A stretch of 64,000 nucleotides of DNA, taken from positions 806,001 to 870,000 of the forward strand of contig NZ_CP080096.1 of NCBI RefSeq assembly GCF_019428685.1, read 5' to 3'. How positions within the stretch are numbered: position 1 is the first letter of the stretch; each line of letters begins with the position of its first letter. Below are positions 9,133 through 17,318 of this stretch, piece by piece. The notes under the pieces were generated by a model. It was not told the DNA's origin, ran no database searches, and was given only the letters and a program-made list of their open reading frames with translations. Source of the stretch: Paraburkholderia edwinii. Lineage in GTDB: Bacteria > Pseudomonadota > Gammaproteobacteria > Burkholderiales > Burkholderiaceae. The position numbers and the translations under genes were made by a program.

Positions 9133-9506
9133 ACATACACATCCTGTAGTGAGTGGACGGCGAATCCATGAGATGGATTGCGCTTGAAGCGAATCAGGTT
9201 CGCTGGGCGAGTCCGCAACAGGTGTGGACGTTGACGCAGCGGTGTTCAAATCGCTTGATCGCAGACATCGAACGTTCTGCGAATCAGTTCGACAAGTCCT
9301 AGAACACCGGCATAGCGGGGATATTCCGCGTTTCAACGCGAATAGAAAGGGGCGTCGCCCGATGAAGCAACGCAGATGGCATTCCTAATTCATGTGGGCG
9401 TTTCGTGACGATATGGCGTGATTTGAAACTCTTTACGCAAACAGTCGTCGTTAGCGATAGCTGGAAACCGGTGCTGGGCGACCCTCGACACTCAACGCCC
9501 ATCCGG
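9133..9506. other. Intergenic region upstream of the FAD oxidoreductase
   Basis: This 374-base spacer lies between two genes on the minus strand and presumably holds the FAD oxidase promoter. Short ORFs here (for example 9299-9502 on the minus strand) show no codon bias or motif. I see no hairpin or repeat of note. Confidence 0.4.
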
Positions 9507-10751
9507 CTAGAAGCCTGCGAGTCCCTGCGGGCTGTTGTACGGAATCGTCATTTTCGTATGCTCCGTTAGCGAGCCGTCGTCATGCACGGCATAACCGACG
9601 AGCACGGAGGCGTTCCCGTATATCTGATAGAGATGCTTACCATCGGGGGATAGCCAGTTATCGCTCGGGCCGCTGCTCACCAGGCCGTTGACCGCCCGGA
9701 AAGTGCCGTCGCCGGGCACGGACTCACATGCCGGATCCTGTGCGATGGCCAGCTTGCCGTCGTCGATCCGATAGCTGCTGATATTGCCGTAGCCGAAATT
9801 CGTTGCGAACACGAACCGGTTATCGGGTGAGATCGCGAGCCAGCAAAGCTCGGACGGCTTGCCGGCGCCGGTGGCGATCGGCACGAGTTCGTCGACGCTA
9901 ACCTGGCCTGCGCTGTCGATGCGGCTCATGACGAGCCCGTCGCCGACCGCTGTGCCATTCAGAAACGTTTCGCTGCTTCCGTTAAGGAATGCAATGTAAA
10001 ACGGGCCTGCTCCGCCGGCGTCCTGAAATAGCGGTTTGCCAAGCCCGCCGGATGCCTCGACCGGGAAGACCACGAGTCCGTCGGGGTCGGGCGCGTTTGA
10101 AACCACGAGTGTCGTCACCCCGTCCGGAGAGGTTGCCGGCCGCGCATCGAACAGAATGTCGATCAGCAGGAATTTGCCGTCCGGCGACAGTACGGCTTGA
10201 GTCGGAATTCTGTCGGTTCTGGTTCCTACGTTGACCGAATATCGCTCGGCTCGCAGAGACAGCGCGCCGTCTTCGCTGACCGAAAACACGCGTACGTGAT
10301 CGGGACCGAATGCGTGCAACGCATAGAGTGTCTGATGCGATCGCGAGTAGGCCAGTGATTTCACCGTGCCGCTTTGTCCGGTTACTTCGTTTCCGGTGTG
10401 TTCAACGCCGATCAGTCGAAGATTGCCGTCGGCCTCTATCGCGAAGCTGGAAACGCTATTGTCGCCGCCATTGGTGGTGAAGAGGTGTCGGCCGTCGGAC
10501 GACAGAATGACGCTGCCGGCGCCTTCGAACGCGTTGGGCGCACTCGACTGACCGCTGACTGGCTTGAAGACGCCGGATCCTTTACCACCCGTCGCTATGC
10601 GCCCGGCTTCTTCCAGACTGCCGTCATGCATCCGTCTGTAATGAACGATCGCGTTCGCTTGTTCATTGGTTTGCATATAGAGGTGCCCGACGCATGTGCG
10701 GGCATTCTGATGCGGGGACGGATGCGTATTTAACTTCTCTTTGTCGGACAT
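9507..10751 (-). CDS. Lactonase-like beta-propeller protein
   Basis: A 414-residue protein made of repeated blades with motifs such as VILSSDGRHLFTTNGGDNSV, VLSPDGKFLLIDI, AISPDNRFVFATNFGYGNIS and LSPDGKHLYQIYG. This is the pattern of the seven-bladed 6-phosphogluconolactonase/YncE-type propellers. Members either hydrolyse lactones or only bind ligands, and the sequence does not decide this. No signal peptide is visible at the chosen ATG 10751. It precedes the FAD oxidase on the same strand with a 374-base gap. A sugar oxidase producing a lactone plus a lactonase would be a sensible pair, but this is inference. Confidence 0.8.
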   Translation of the reverse strand: MSDKEKLNTHPSPHQNARTCVGHLYMQTNEQANAIVHYRRMHDGSLEEAGRIATGGKGSGVFKPVSGQSSAPNAFEGAGSVILSSDGRHLFTTNGGDNSVSSFAIEADGNLRLIGVEHTGNEVTGQSGTVKSLAYSRSHQTLYALHAFGPDHVRVFSVSEDGALSLRAERYSVNVGTRTDRIPTQAVLSPDGKFLLIDILFDARPATSPDGVTTLVVSNAPDPDGLVVFPVEASGGLGKPLFQDAGGAGPFYIAFLNGSSETFLNGTAVGDGLVMSRIDSAGQVSVDELVPIATGAGKPSELCWLAISPDNRFVFATNFGYGNISSYRIDDGKLAIAQDPACESVPGDGTFRAVNGLVSSGPSDNWLSPDGKHLYQIYGNASVLVGYAVHDDGSLTEHTKMTIPYNSPQGLAGF

Positions 10752-10932
10752 GGCGGGTTTCCCGAGAGCGAATCAGAGTTCGATGAGCAATCGATGATAG
10801 AAACCGCAGTACGGCAAAACAAGCGTGCATTGATATCGGCTTTGATACTGAGGGATGCAAATATACGCGGGTATGTCATGAGGCAACTTTGTAACTAGCG
10901 GGCTCGAGTCCGCGACCCGGCCCGCGCCGTCT

Positions 10933-11688
10933 TTATTGCCATACCTGGTAAATCATCGGCCCCGCGCGGTACGGCCGGGGATATGACCCGGCCCAGTACC
11001 CGGCCTGGTAAACCGGGTAAGGACTCGTGACGGCGACAACCGGCTGCACCACCGTCGGCACCGGATACGGCTGATACTCCTCCTGCGCATACACGGGAAC
11101 GTACGGCACCGTACGCACTGGCGGCGCATAGGGGTGTTGCACATAAACCGGCTGTGGCCGATACGGCGAAGGCGCCTCTTCATAAGCTGGCGCTTGCGCA
11201 TAAACAGGCTGCGGCGCGTAACGCGGCGGGGGTGGCGGCGCGTACCTCGGTTGCTGCTGCGCCGCGTTCTGGTAGCGCGGCTGAGCCGCCATTGCGCGCT
11301 GGGCCGTCTGCGGCGGCTGCGGAACCGGAGTCACCGTGGCCTCGTCGTCGTCATCGTCGCCGGGCAAGCCAGGCGGAAGCGGCGGCACATCTTTAGCCTT
11401 AACGGGCTTCGCCGTTTGCTTCAACTGATCCCGCAACGAAGCATACGTCTCGGCGTCCTCCTTCGCCCGAGCGGCGTAGCCATTGTGATAGGCATCGCTC
11501 AGGTCTTTCTGACGCGCCTTGTTTTCCTCGTCGGCTGTTATACGTTCTTCGCCGGGATCGAGTGATACATCGCTCCCGCCGTTGTCGTATGCCGATTTCG
11601 GGCCGTCGGCAAATGCTGGAATGGATTGAAGCGATGGCGCTAACACCACCGAAGCAACCGCAATCCCTAACAACGATTTAGTTCTCAT
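10933..11688 (-). CDS. Secreted Pro/Tyr/Gln-rich hypothetical protein
   Basis: A 251-residue protein with a clear signal peptide (cleavage near residue 28, after PAFA). A charged segment follows (residues 35-110, with ITADEENKARQKDLSDAYHNGYAARAKEDAE, broken up by Glu/Lys/Ala), then a low-complexity half rich in Pro, Tyr, Gln and Val (for example YAPPPPPRYAPQPVY). A short acidic DDDDDE run lies between the two. The start ATG follows AGGTGA. Such proteins in Burkholderia are usually annotated as hypothetical; the Pro/Tyr tail suggests an envelope or surface role, without proof. Confidence 0.8.
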   Translation of the reverse strand: MRTKSLLGIAVASVVLAPSLQSIPAFADGPKSAYDNGGSDVSLDPGEERITADEENKARQKDLSDAYHNGYAARAKEDAETYASLRDQLKQTAKPVKAKDVPPLPPGLPGDDDDDEATVTPVPQPPQTAQRAMAAQPRYQNAAQQQPRYAPPPPPRYAPQPVYAQAPAYEEAPSPYRPQPVYVQHPYAPPVRTVPYVPVYAQEEYQPYPVPTVVQPVVAVTSPYPVYQAGYWAGSYPRPYRAGPMIYQVWQ

Positions 11689-12020
11689 CGTTTCACCTCG
11701 CAGCTAGAGAGACAAATGGAAATGCGTAAGTGACCTCCCTGGTGGTCCCCGTGCCGATATGCAGCCTCGAGCGCACGCCGCTCAAGCCCGGTCGGCAATC
11801 GGATGGTGTTCGATCAGAAATGGAAACTCCGTGCGGGAATACTCACATCCCGTCAGCACGGATGCGCGGGGAAACCCCTACCGGCAATCGTTGAGGAATT
11901 TTCTTTTTGTTGATGTGTTGTCCGAGCAGGGCACTTAGGGTTTTTGCCTCGGATTTTTTTATGCAATTTCGATGACGACCTATGCATTGCGCGTGATGTA
12001 ACTTGCCGTGGAGATACCAA
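11689..12020. other. Leader/intergenic region upstream of asnB
   Basis: The 332 bases between the divergent genes contain three hairpins in plus-strand order, listed at 11830-11960. No open frame with coding character was found. A promoter for the Pro/Tyr-rich gene must also be here but was not identified. Confidence 0.5.
11830..11960 (+). ncRNA. Candidate structured leader RNA or small RNA with intrinsic terminator upstream of asnB
   Basis: Three plus-strand hairpins occur in a row: CGTGCGGGA paired with TCCC and GCACG (11830-11860); GGGGAAACCCC (11868-11878); and TCCGAG (11921-11926) paired with CTCGGA (11948-11953) followed directly by seven T (11954-11960). The last is a plausible intrinsic terminator, yet no plus-strand gene ends upstream of it, and asnB starts 60 bases later. 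This is what an attenuated leader or a short independent RNA would look like. It does not match a riboswitch I know. Confidence 0.35.
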
Positions 12021-13871
12021 GTGTGCGGAATTATTGGCTGGGTGAATTACGAACGTAATCTGGACGAGCAACAGCCGATCGTCGAGGCGATGACACGGAC
12101 AATGGCGCTGCGCGGACCTGATGCGCAGGGTATCTGGATTGACCGGCATGCCGCGCTGGGGCACCGCAGGCTTTCCATCATCGACCTCGAAGGCGGAGCG
12201 CAACCCATGCAGGTCGCGGAAGAGGGGAAAACGCTTGCATGCCTGACCTACAGCGGTGAGGTCTATAACTTTGTCGAGTTGCGCGACGAGTTGATCAAGC
12301 GTGGCCACCGCTTTGCCACGCGCAGCGATACCGAAGTCGTGCTGCGCAGTTACCTCGAGTGGGGCGAGTCGTTTGTTGATCGCCTGGTGGGGATGTATGC
12401 GTTCGCGATCTGGGATACGCGCAAGGAGGAATTGCTGCTGGTGCGCGACCGCGCGGGTGTGAAGCCGCTGTATTACCAACCCTTCGGCCGCGGTGTGCTG
12501 TTCGGCTCCGAGCCGAAAGCCATTCTTGCGCATCCGGAAGTGCGCCCACGCGTGGGGCTCGACGGACTGCGGCACGTCATGTGCTCGTTTCGCATGCCCG
12601 GCGGTGCCGCCTACGAAGGCATGCATCAGGTTAAACCCGGACACGTGCTGCGCGTGTCGCGCAGCGGCATTACGGACCGATGCTACTGGAAGATCGAGGG
12701 GCAGGAGCACACCGATTCGCTGGATGTCACGATCGAAACGATTCGTGGACACTTCGACCGGATCATGCGTGAGCAGACTGTCGCCGACGTGCCGCTTTGC
12801 AGCCTGCTTTCGGGCGGCCTCGATTCATCGTTCGTCACTGCGATGGCGGACCGGATCGTGCGGGAACGAAGCGGCAGCGCAGTGCATTCCTATTCGGTCG
12901 ATTTCGCGGACCATGGTCATGCTTTCACCAAGGATCCTTACCGCGATACCGCGGATGCACCGTTTGTGCGCGAGTTCGTCGCGCAGGTGAAGACGCAGCA
13001 CACCGAGATCGTATTGAACGATCGCGATCTCGCGAATATGCAGGTGCGGCGTGCGGTCGTCGATGCGCTCGACACCGCATGGTTTTCCGGAAGCGACAAT
13101 TTCCCTTCGCTCTATCTGCTCTTCAAGGCAGTGCGCGAGAATTCGACGGTGGCGTTATCCGGCGAAGCAGCCGACGAAGTGTTTGGCGGCTATCGATGGT
13201 TCCACACTCCCGAAACGGTCGGCGCCGATACGTTCCCGTGGATGCAGTTTTCGCCGTTGACGTTCGATGCATTGTTGTCGCCGGACCTGTCAAAGGAACT
13301 CCGTCTTAAGGAGTACGAGGCCGACTGTTACAGCGAGGCACTCCGTGGGGTACCGCATATAGGGCAGACCGGTGTCGAGAAGCGCATGCGCGAAATCTGC
13401 CACCTTCATCTCGTTTACTGGTTACCGAGGTTGCTAGACCGGAAGGACAGGATGAGCATGGCGGCAGGCCTCGAAGTTCGCGTGCCTTTCTGCGACCACG
13501 AACTGATGCAATACGTTTTCAACACGCCATGGAGCATGAAGTCGTTCGATGGACGCGAGAAGAGTCTGCTGCGTGCGGTAGCCGGCGACCTGGTACCCGA
13601 AACTATCCTTAAACGCGTGAAGAGTCCCTATCCGGCCACGCAAGACGCCGCGTATGAAAAGGCGTTGCGGGACCGCATGGACAAACTGATCTCGAAGCCG
13701 TCACCGCGTACGACACAGACGCTCAACGTCACGGCATTGCGAGAGCAGATCGATAAACCGTTGAACGAAGTCAGCAATGCCTGGCAGCGAGCGAGCATCG
13801 ATCACTTGCTGGCGATGTCCGACTGGCTGGAAAGGTACGACGTCGAGCTGGTGCGAGGCGTCGCCAACTGA
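12021..13871 (+). CDS. asnB: Asparagine synthase, glutamine-hydrolysing (AsnB type)
   Basis: A 616-residue enzyme that makes asparagine, or another amide, from a carboxylate, ATP and glutamine. The start is GTG 12021: the next codon is TGC, giving MCGIIGWVNYER with the N-terminal Cys nucleophile that the glutaminase needs, and GGAG lies 7 bases upstream. Residues 1-200 form the class II amidotransferase (GPDAQG, HRRLSIIDL, SGEVYNF); the synthetase part has the PP-loop LLSGGLDSS. It stands alone, with no peptide or precursor gene beside it, so it may be the housekeeping enzyme or a homologue that amidates another substrate. Confidence 0.9.
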   Translation: MCGIIGWVNYERNLDEQQPIVEAMTRTMALRGPDAQGIWIDRHAALGHRRLSIIDLEGGAQPMQVAEEGKTLACLTYSGEVYNFVELRDELIKRGHRFATRSDTEVVLRSYLEWGESFVDRLVGMYAFAIWDTRKEELLLVRDRAGVKPLYYQPFGRGVLFGSEPKAILAHPEVRPRVGLDGLRHVMCSFRMPGGAAYEGMHQVKPGHVLRVSRSGITDRCYWKIEGQEHTDSLDVTIETIRGHFDRIMREQTVADVPLCSLLSGGLDSSFVTAMADRIVRERSGSAVHSYSVDFADHGHAFTKDPYRDTADAPFVREFVAQVKTQHTEIVLNDRDLANMQVRRAVVDALDTAWFSGSDNFPSLYLLFKAVRENSTVALSGEAADEVFGGYRWFHTPETVGADTFPWMQFSPLTFDALLSPDLSKELRLKEYEADCYSEALRGVPHIGQTGVEKRMREICHLHLVYWLPRLLDRKDRMSMAAGLEVRVPFCDHELMQYVFNTPWSMKSFDGREKSLLRAVAGDLVPETILKRVKSPYPATQDAAYEKALRDRMDKLISKPSPRTTQTLNVTALREQIDKPLNEVSNAWQRASIDHLLAMSDWLERYDVELVRGVAN

Positions 13872-13888
13872 ACGAACGCTCAGGTGCC

Positions 13889-15445
13889 CTAAGCCGACTC
13901 CAGCTTGAACACCGCCACCGCCTTGCGCAGTACGACAGCCTGTTCCTCGAGCGAACGCGCCGCGGCGGTTGCCTGTTCGACGAGCGCCGCGTTCTGCTGC
14001 GTCGTCGAGTCCATCTGTATCACGGCACGGTTGATGTCCTCGATGCCGGCGCTTTGCTCTTGCGCGGCGGCGAAGATCTCGGTCATGTAGTCGCTGACCA
14101 TCTTCACGGACGACACGATCTCGGTCATCGTGTGGCCCGCCTGGTCGGCCAGCGACGAACCTTCCGCAATCTTGTCAACCGTGTCGACGATCAGCTGTTT
14201 GATTTCCTTTGCCGCGCTGGCGCTGCGCTGAGCGAGACTGCGGACTTCGCTTGCCACGACGGCAAAGCCGCGCCCCAGTTCGCCCGCTCGCGCGGCTTCG
14301 ACCGCGGCGTTCAAGGCGAGGATATTGGTCTGGAATGCGATGCTGTCGATCAGGCCGACGATTTCCGCGATCTTCGACGAATGCGCCGAAATGCCCTGCA
14401 TGGTCCTCACGACGTCGCTCACAACTTGCCCGCCGAGGGCGGCTGTCTCGGATGCGTGCGACGCCTGCCGGTTCGCCTGATCGGCATTGTCCGCATTGCG
14501 TTTTACGGTCGACGTCAACTGCTCCATGCTCGCGGCGGTACGCTCGAGCGAAGCTGCCTGCTGTTCGGTGCGGCTCGATAGATCGGCGCTGCCTGTTGCG
14601 ATTTCCTGTGCGCCGCCGTTGATCGATTCGGTGCTGGCGCGCACGCTTCGCACGGTGTCGGCGAGCGCATCCTGCATCTTCTTCAGATCGGCAAGCAGCG
14701 CGCCCATCTCGTTGCGGCGCTCGATCACAACGTCGGCGCGAAGATCGCCCGAAGCGATGCGCTGCAGATGCGTCATCAATTGCGCGACGGGGCGGGCGAC
14801 GACGCCGACGAGCATCGCACGCGCGAGCAAACCAATGACAAGCGCGAGCGCGGACACGCCAGCGAGCGCTGCCACCATGAACCGGAAGCGCGCCTGCGCG
14901 TCGTCATAACGCGATTTCTGCCTGTCGATGACGGCGTTTGCGCGCGCGGTCATTGCAGCCTGATAGGCGTTGGCCAGGGCCTGTGTCTTTTTCCCCTGCA
15001 GATCCTTGAAGCCGCTGAAATTCATGTCGTTTAACGCATCGAGCGACGGGAGCACCGCGTCTTTAATGAAACTCATGCGTTTCTGCTTCAGCTCCGTCGC
15101 CGCCGTCAGAGACTCGGAATTCTGCGATTGCAGCGCGAGATAGTTGCCGAAAGTGCGGTCGGACTCCGCGAGGTCGCTACGTGCCGCGGCGAGCAGTTCC
15201 GGCTCAGGATCGCCGACGCCGTATAAGGCCATGTAACTGTCGAGAGATACGCGTGCATGCTGGAGCAACTCGTCGCTCGACTTCAAGCTGATCAGGGCGC
15301 TTGTGTCGTTCTCGTACATCTCGCGCAGTGCATCGTTGCTTTGCTTCAGTGCGCCGACGCCGGCCGCGCTCGCCACTGCCAGCATCGCGAAGAACACGGC
15401 GATCACGAGCGTAATGCTCGTTCGAATGCTGATATTCCGTAACAT
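13889..15445 (-). CDS. Methyl-accepting chemotaxis protein
   Basis: A 518-residue chemoreceptor: membrane segment 1 (about 10-32), a periplasmic four-helix ligand-binding domain (to about 190), membrane segment 2 (about 191-213), HAMP, and a signalling coiled coil. The signalling tip contains the conserved hairpin around AFQTNILALNAAVEAARAGE and GRGFAVVASEVRSLAQRSA. It ends without the CheB/CheR-binding pentapeptide. The start ATG follows GGGAG. It is convergent with asnB and has no chemotaxis partners nearby, as is common for scattered receptors. The ligand cannot be told. Confidence 0.93.
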   Translation of the reverse strand: MLRNISIRTSITLVIAVFFAMLAVASAAGVGALKQSNDALREMYENDTSALISLKSSDELLQHARVSLDSYMALYGVGDPEPELLAAARSDLAESDRTFGNYLALQSQNSESLTAATELKQKRMSFIKDAVLPSLDALNDMNFSGFKDLQGKKTQALANAYQAAMTARANAVIDRQKSRYDDAQARFRFMVAALAGVSALALVIGLLARAMLVGVVARPVAQLMTHLQRIASGDLRADVVIERRNEMGALLADLKKMQDALADTVRSVRASTESINGGAQEIATGSADLSSRTEQQAASLERTAASMEQLTSTVKRNADNADQANRQASHASETAALGGQVVSDVVRTMQGISAHSSKIAEIVGLIDSIAFQTNILALNAAVEAARAGELGRGFAVVASEVRSLAQRSASAAKEIKQLIVDTVDKIAEGSSLADQAGHTMTEIVSSVKMVSDYMTEIFAAAQEQSAGIEDINRAVIQMDSTTQQNAALVEQATAAARSLEEQAVVLRKAVAVFKLESA

Positions 15446-15801
15446 GCAGATCTCCCCGTTCGATTTATTGTTCGACGATGCGGCGTCGCGAGTCGCTTGA
15501 CTCGTCGCGCTTTCCTGGTCGTTTGTGCCATCGATGGACGGAAGGGCGCTGCGGCGGGCGTGGTTTGCACTGCCTCGGTGCGGCGGGCTGGCGCAACTGG
15601 CTTGACAGCTGGCCGTGCGTACTTCTCCATCGTGGACGCGCGATCATAGCCCGAGGTTTTGGCGAACTCCAGATTCGCGCGCATTGCCCAATATTCGGAA
15701 AACCGGAAGCGAGCCGCTAAAGATTCTTGGCTTGCGGTCGATAAATCGAATTCACCGTGAACATTCGCGTCTCGCGGCGAACCTCGAACACTCCGATCGC
15801 A
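15446..15801. other. Divergent spacer between the chemoreceptor and a lipoprotein gene
   Basis: The 356 bases hold both promoters. One inverted repeat is visible: CGCGAGTC and GACTCGtCGCG around GCTT (about 15487-15508), 40 bases upstream of the chemoreceptor start, which could be an operator or a 5' UTR hairpin. No credible ORF was found. Confidence 0.4.
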
Positions 15802-16338
15802 ATGAAACTTTCCGCTTTCCCACGCCTCGTTTTCCTTGCAAGCATAGGTATCCTCTCCGGTTGCGCGGCTTCAGGCAGCCGGACCGCGGCATCCTATCAT
15901 CCTGAAACTGAGGCCCGGGTGCGTGTCTACTGGGGATCGACTGCCGAGTTTTTCTTTAATACGAGCTGTGTGCCGAAGCATGATCCAAACCGGCTTACGG
16001 TATCGCGTCTGGGCTTTTCGAGTTTCGTCAACAAGACCGTGGGAATGCCCGTGCCATCCGATGCCATCGCTTACTTTAACGAATACATCGTTCCGGCCGA
16101 CCAGCCGCTGACCGTTCGCGCGGTAATGGTGGCCCAAGTCATGATTGGCACGAAGATATACGCGGAGAAATTCCCCAGGGAAGCTAGTACCTTCGTACCT
16201 CAGCATGGGCACGACTATGAAATTATCGTGCAACCTGTTAATGACGACACTCAAATTTCCGCTCGCGAACTAGTGGAAACCGACTCCATCGTGTCGACCA
16301 AGCCGTTCGACATCACCCGAACTCATGTTTGCCAGTAG
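15802..16338 (+). CDS. Hypothetical lipoprotein
   Basis: A 178-residue protein with a lipoprotein signal peptide ending in the lipobox LSGC (Cys near residue 22). The mature part has RVYWGSTAEFFFNTSCVP, AYFNEYIVPADQPLTVRA and HGHDYEIIVQP, with few other Cys, and looks like a small beta-sandwich. The layout resembles Burkholderia lipoproteins of unknown function that carry a carbohydrate- or adduct-like fold; I do not recognise the family. ATG 15802 is chosen because the signal peptide begins there, although the frame is open from 15757. Confidence 0.75.
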   Translation: MKLSAFPRLVFLASIGILSGCAASGSRTAASYHPETEARVRVYWGSTAEFFFNTSCVPKHDPNRLTVSRLGFSSFVNKTVGMPVPSDAIAYFNEYIVPADQPLTVRAVMVAQVMIGTKIYAEKFPREASTFVPQHGHDYEIIVQPVNDDTQISARELVETDSIVSTKPFDITRTHVCQ

Positions 16339-16453
16339 GCGGCCATGGGTACATCATGCAAGCGGCATGAATTCCCGCCAATCGCGAACAGCAAGATGCC
16401 GTGAGGCCTGACGTTCGAATGTCAGCGTAAGACCCTAGCCGGCGTCTGCAAGT

Positions 16454-17245
16454 TTAGACTGCGCTCCTGACTGCGCGTCCTCCGATCTGCACGGCGCCAT
16501 CCGTGTATCGGGCGAGAACTGTGCATGGCTGGCCGAGTGCGTCGCCTTGCAAGAGCGTGATGCTCCGCTCGAGCGAAGCGGCCAACGCGCCTGCCGCGAC
16601 GCCCGTTGCGGCATCTTCGAAGCGCGGCTCCAGGTGATTGAAATTACGACCCGCGTAAACACCATCTTGAACGCGGCAGTACACGTACATGCCGGAAACG
16701 CCCTGTTTGCGGCTCCAGCTCGTGATGCCTTCGAGATCGGGGTGTAACGCGTTCAGCACCGATTGATTTGCCACTTCGACCAGCAGCTTTGCGCTGCCCA
16801 CGGAGGCGAGGCGCGGTGTGCCTATCAAGTCGGCCTGCCCGGTGCGCAGCAGCCGGGCCGTTTCCGCGAGGTCAGCGGGCAGTGTCGAGCAAGGCTGCGG
16901 CTTCACGCCAATGAAAATGCTTTCGTCAGCGCGCTCGATCTCGAGCACCTGCCGATGCATGCTTGTGACGAACTGAACTCGTCCAGTACCCGGATGCTGC
17001 TCGAAGAAAACCGCGCTCGCCGCGAGCGTTGCATGCAGGCAAAGCGGGCTGCGGGTGTGTGGATAGTAATAGTCGAGCTGCATGTCGCCAGCGGCATTTG
17101 CTTCCACGAACACCGTGGCGTTTGCGTCCTGACGACGAGCGAACGCTAGCCGTTCGTGCTCAGCCAGCGCGGATTCCTCGACGACGATCGCAGCGTTGCC
17201 GCTCGTGTTATTGCGGCCAAAGCAAAGCATGCGATGGGTTTTCAT
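16454..17245 (-). CDS. PhzF family protein lacking the catalytic glutamate
   Basis: A 263-residue PhzF-fold protein (two similar halves, diaminopimelate epimerase-like). Recognisable family segments are CFGRNNTSGNAAIVV near the start, YYYPHTRSPLCLHATLAAS (family: YFTP..EvPlCGHATlAa), and EDAATGVAAGALAA (family: EDPVTGNA.G). In PhzF and YddE-like enzymes the acid-base Glu lies in a GHSETAF-type motif; here the aligned stretch is DANATVF, so Glu is Ala. It may therefore bind a ligand without isomerising it, or use another residue. The start ATG 17245 begins MKTHRML. The next gene upstream on the same strand is the autotransporter, whose stop is only 73 bases away. Confidence 0.75.
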   Translation of the reverse strand: MKTHRMLCFGRNNTSGNAAIVVEESALAEHERLAFARRQDANATVFVEANAAGDMQLDYYYPHTRSPLCLHATLAASAVFFEQHPGTGRVQFVTSMHRQVLEIERADESIFIGVKPQPCSTLPADLAETARLLRTGQADLIGTPRLASVGSAKLLVEVANQSVLNALHPDLEGITSWSRKQGVSGMYVYCRVQDGVYAGRNFNHLEPRFEDAATGVAAGALAASLERSITLLQGDALGQPCTVLARYTDGAVQIGGRAVRSAV

Positions 17246-17318
17246 AGTCGGTCGAGACGAATCAGATGAGCTCAGGGTAGAGCAGAATACACCTCGCCAT
17301 CGACACAGGCGATTCGCT

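Noticed and set aside
12021..13871. Lasso peptide cyclase or beta-lactam synthetase instead of asparagine synthase
   Set aside because: The glutaminase Cys and its neighbours are intact and there is no precursor peptide or protease gene nearby, so AsnB is the simpler call.
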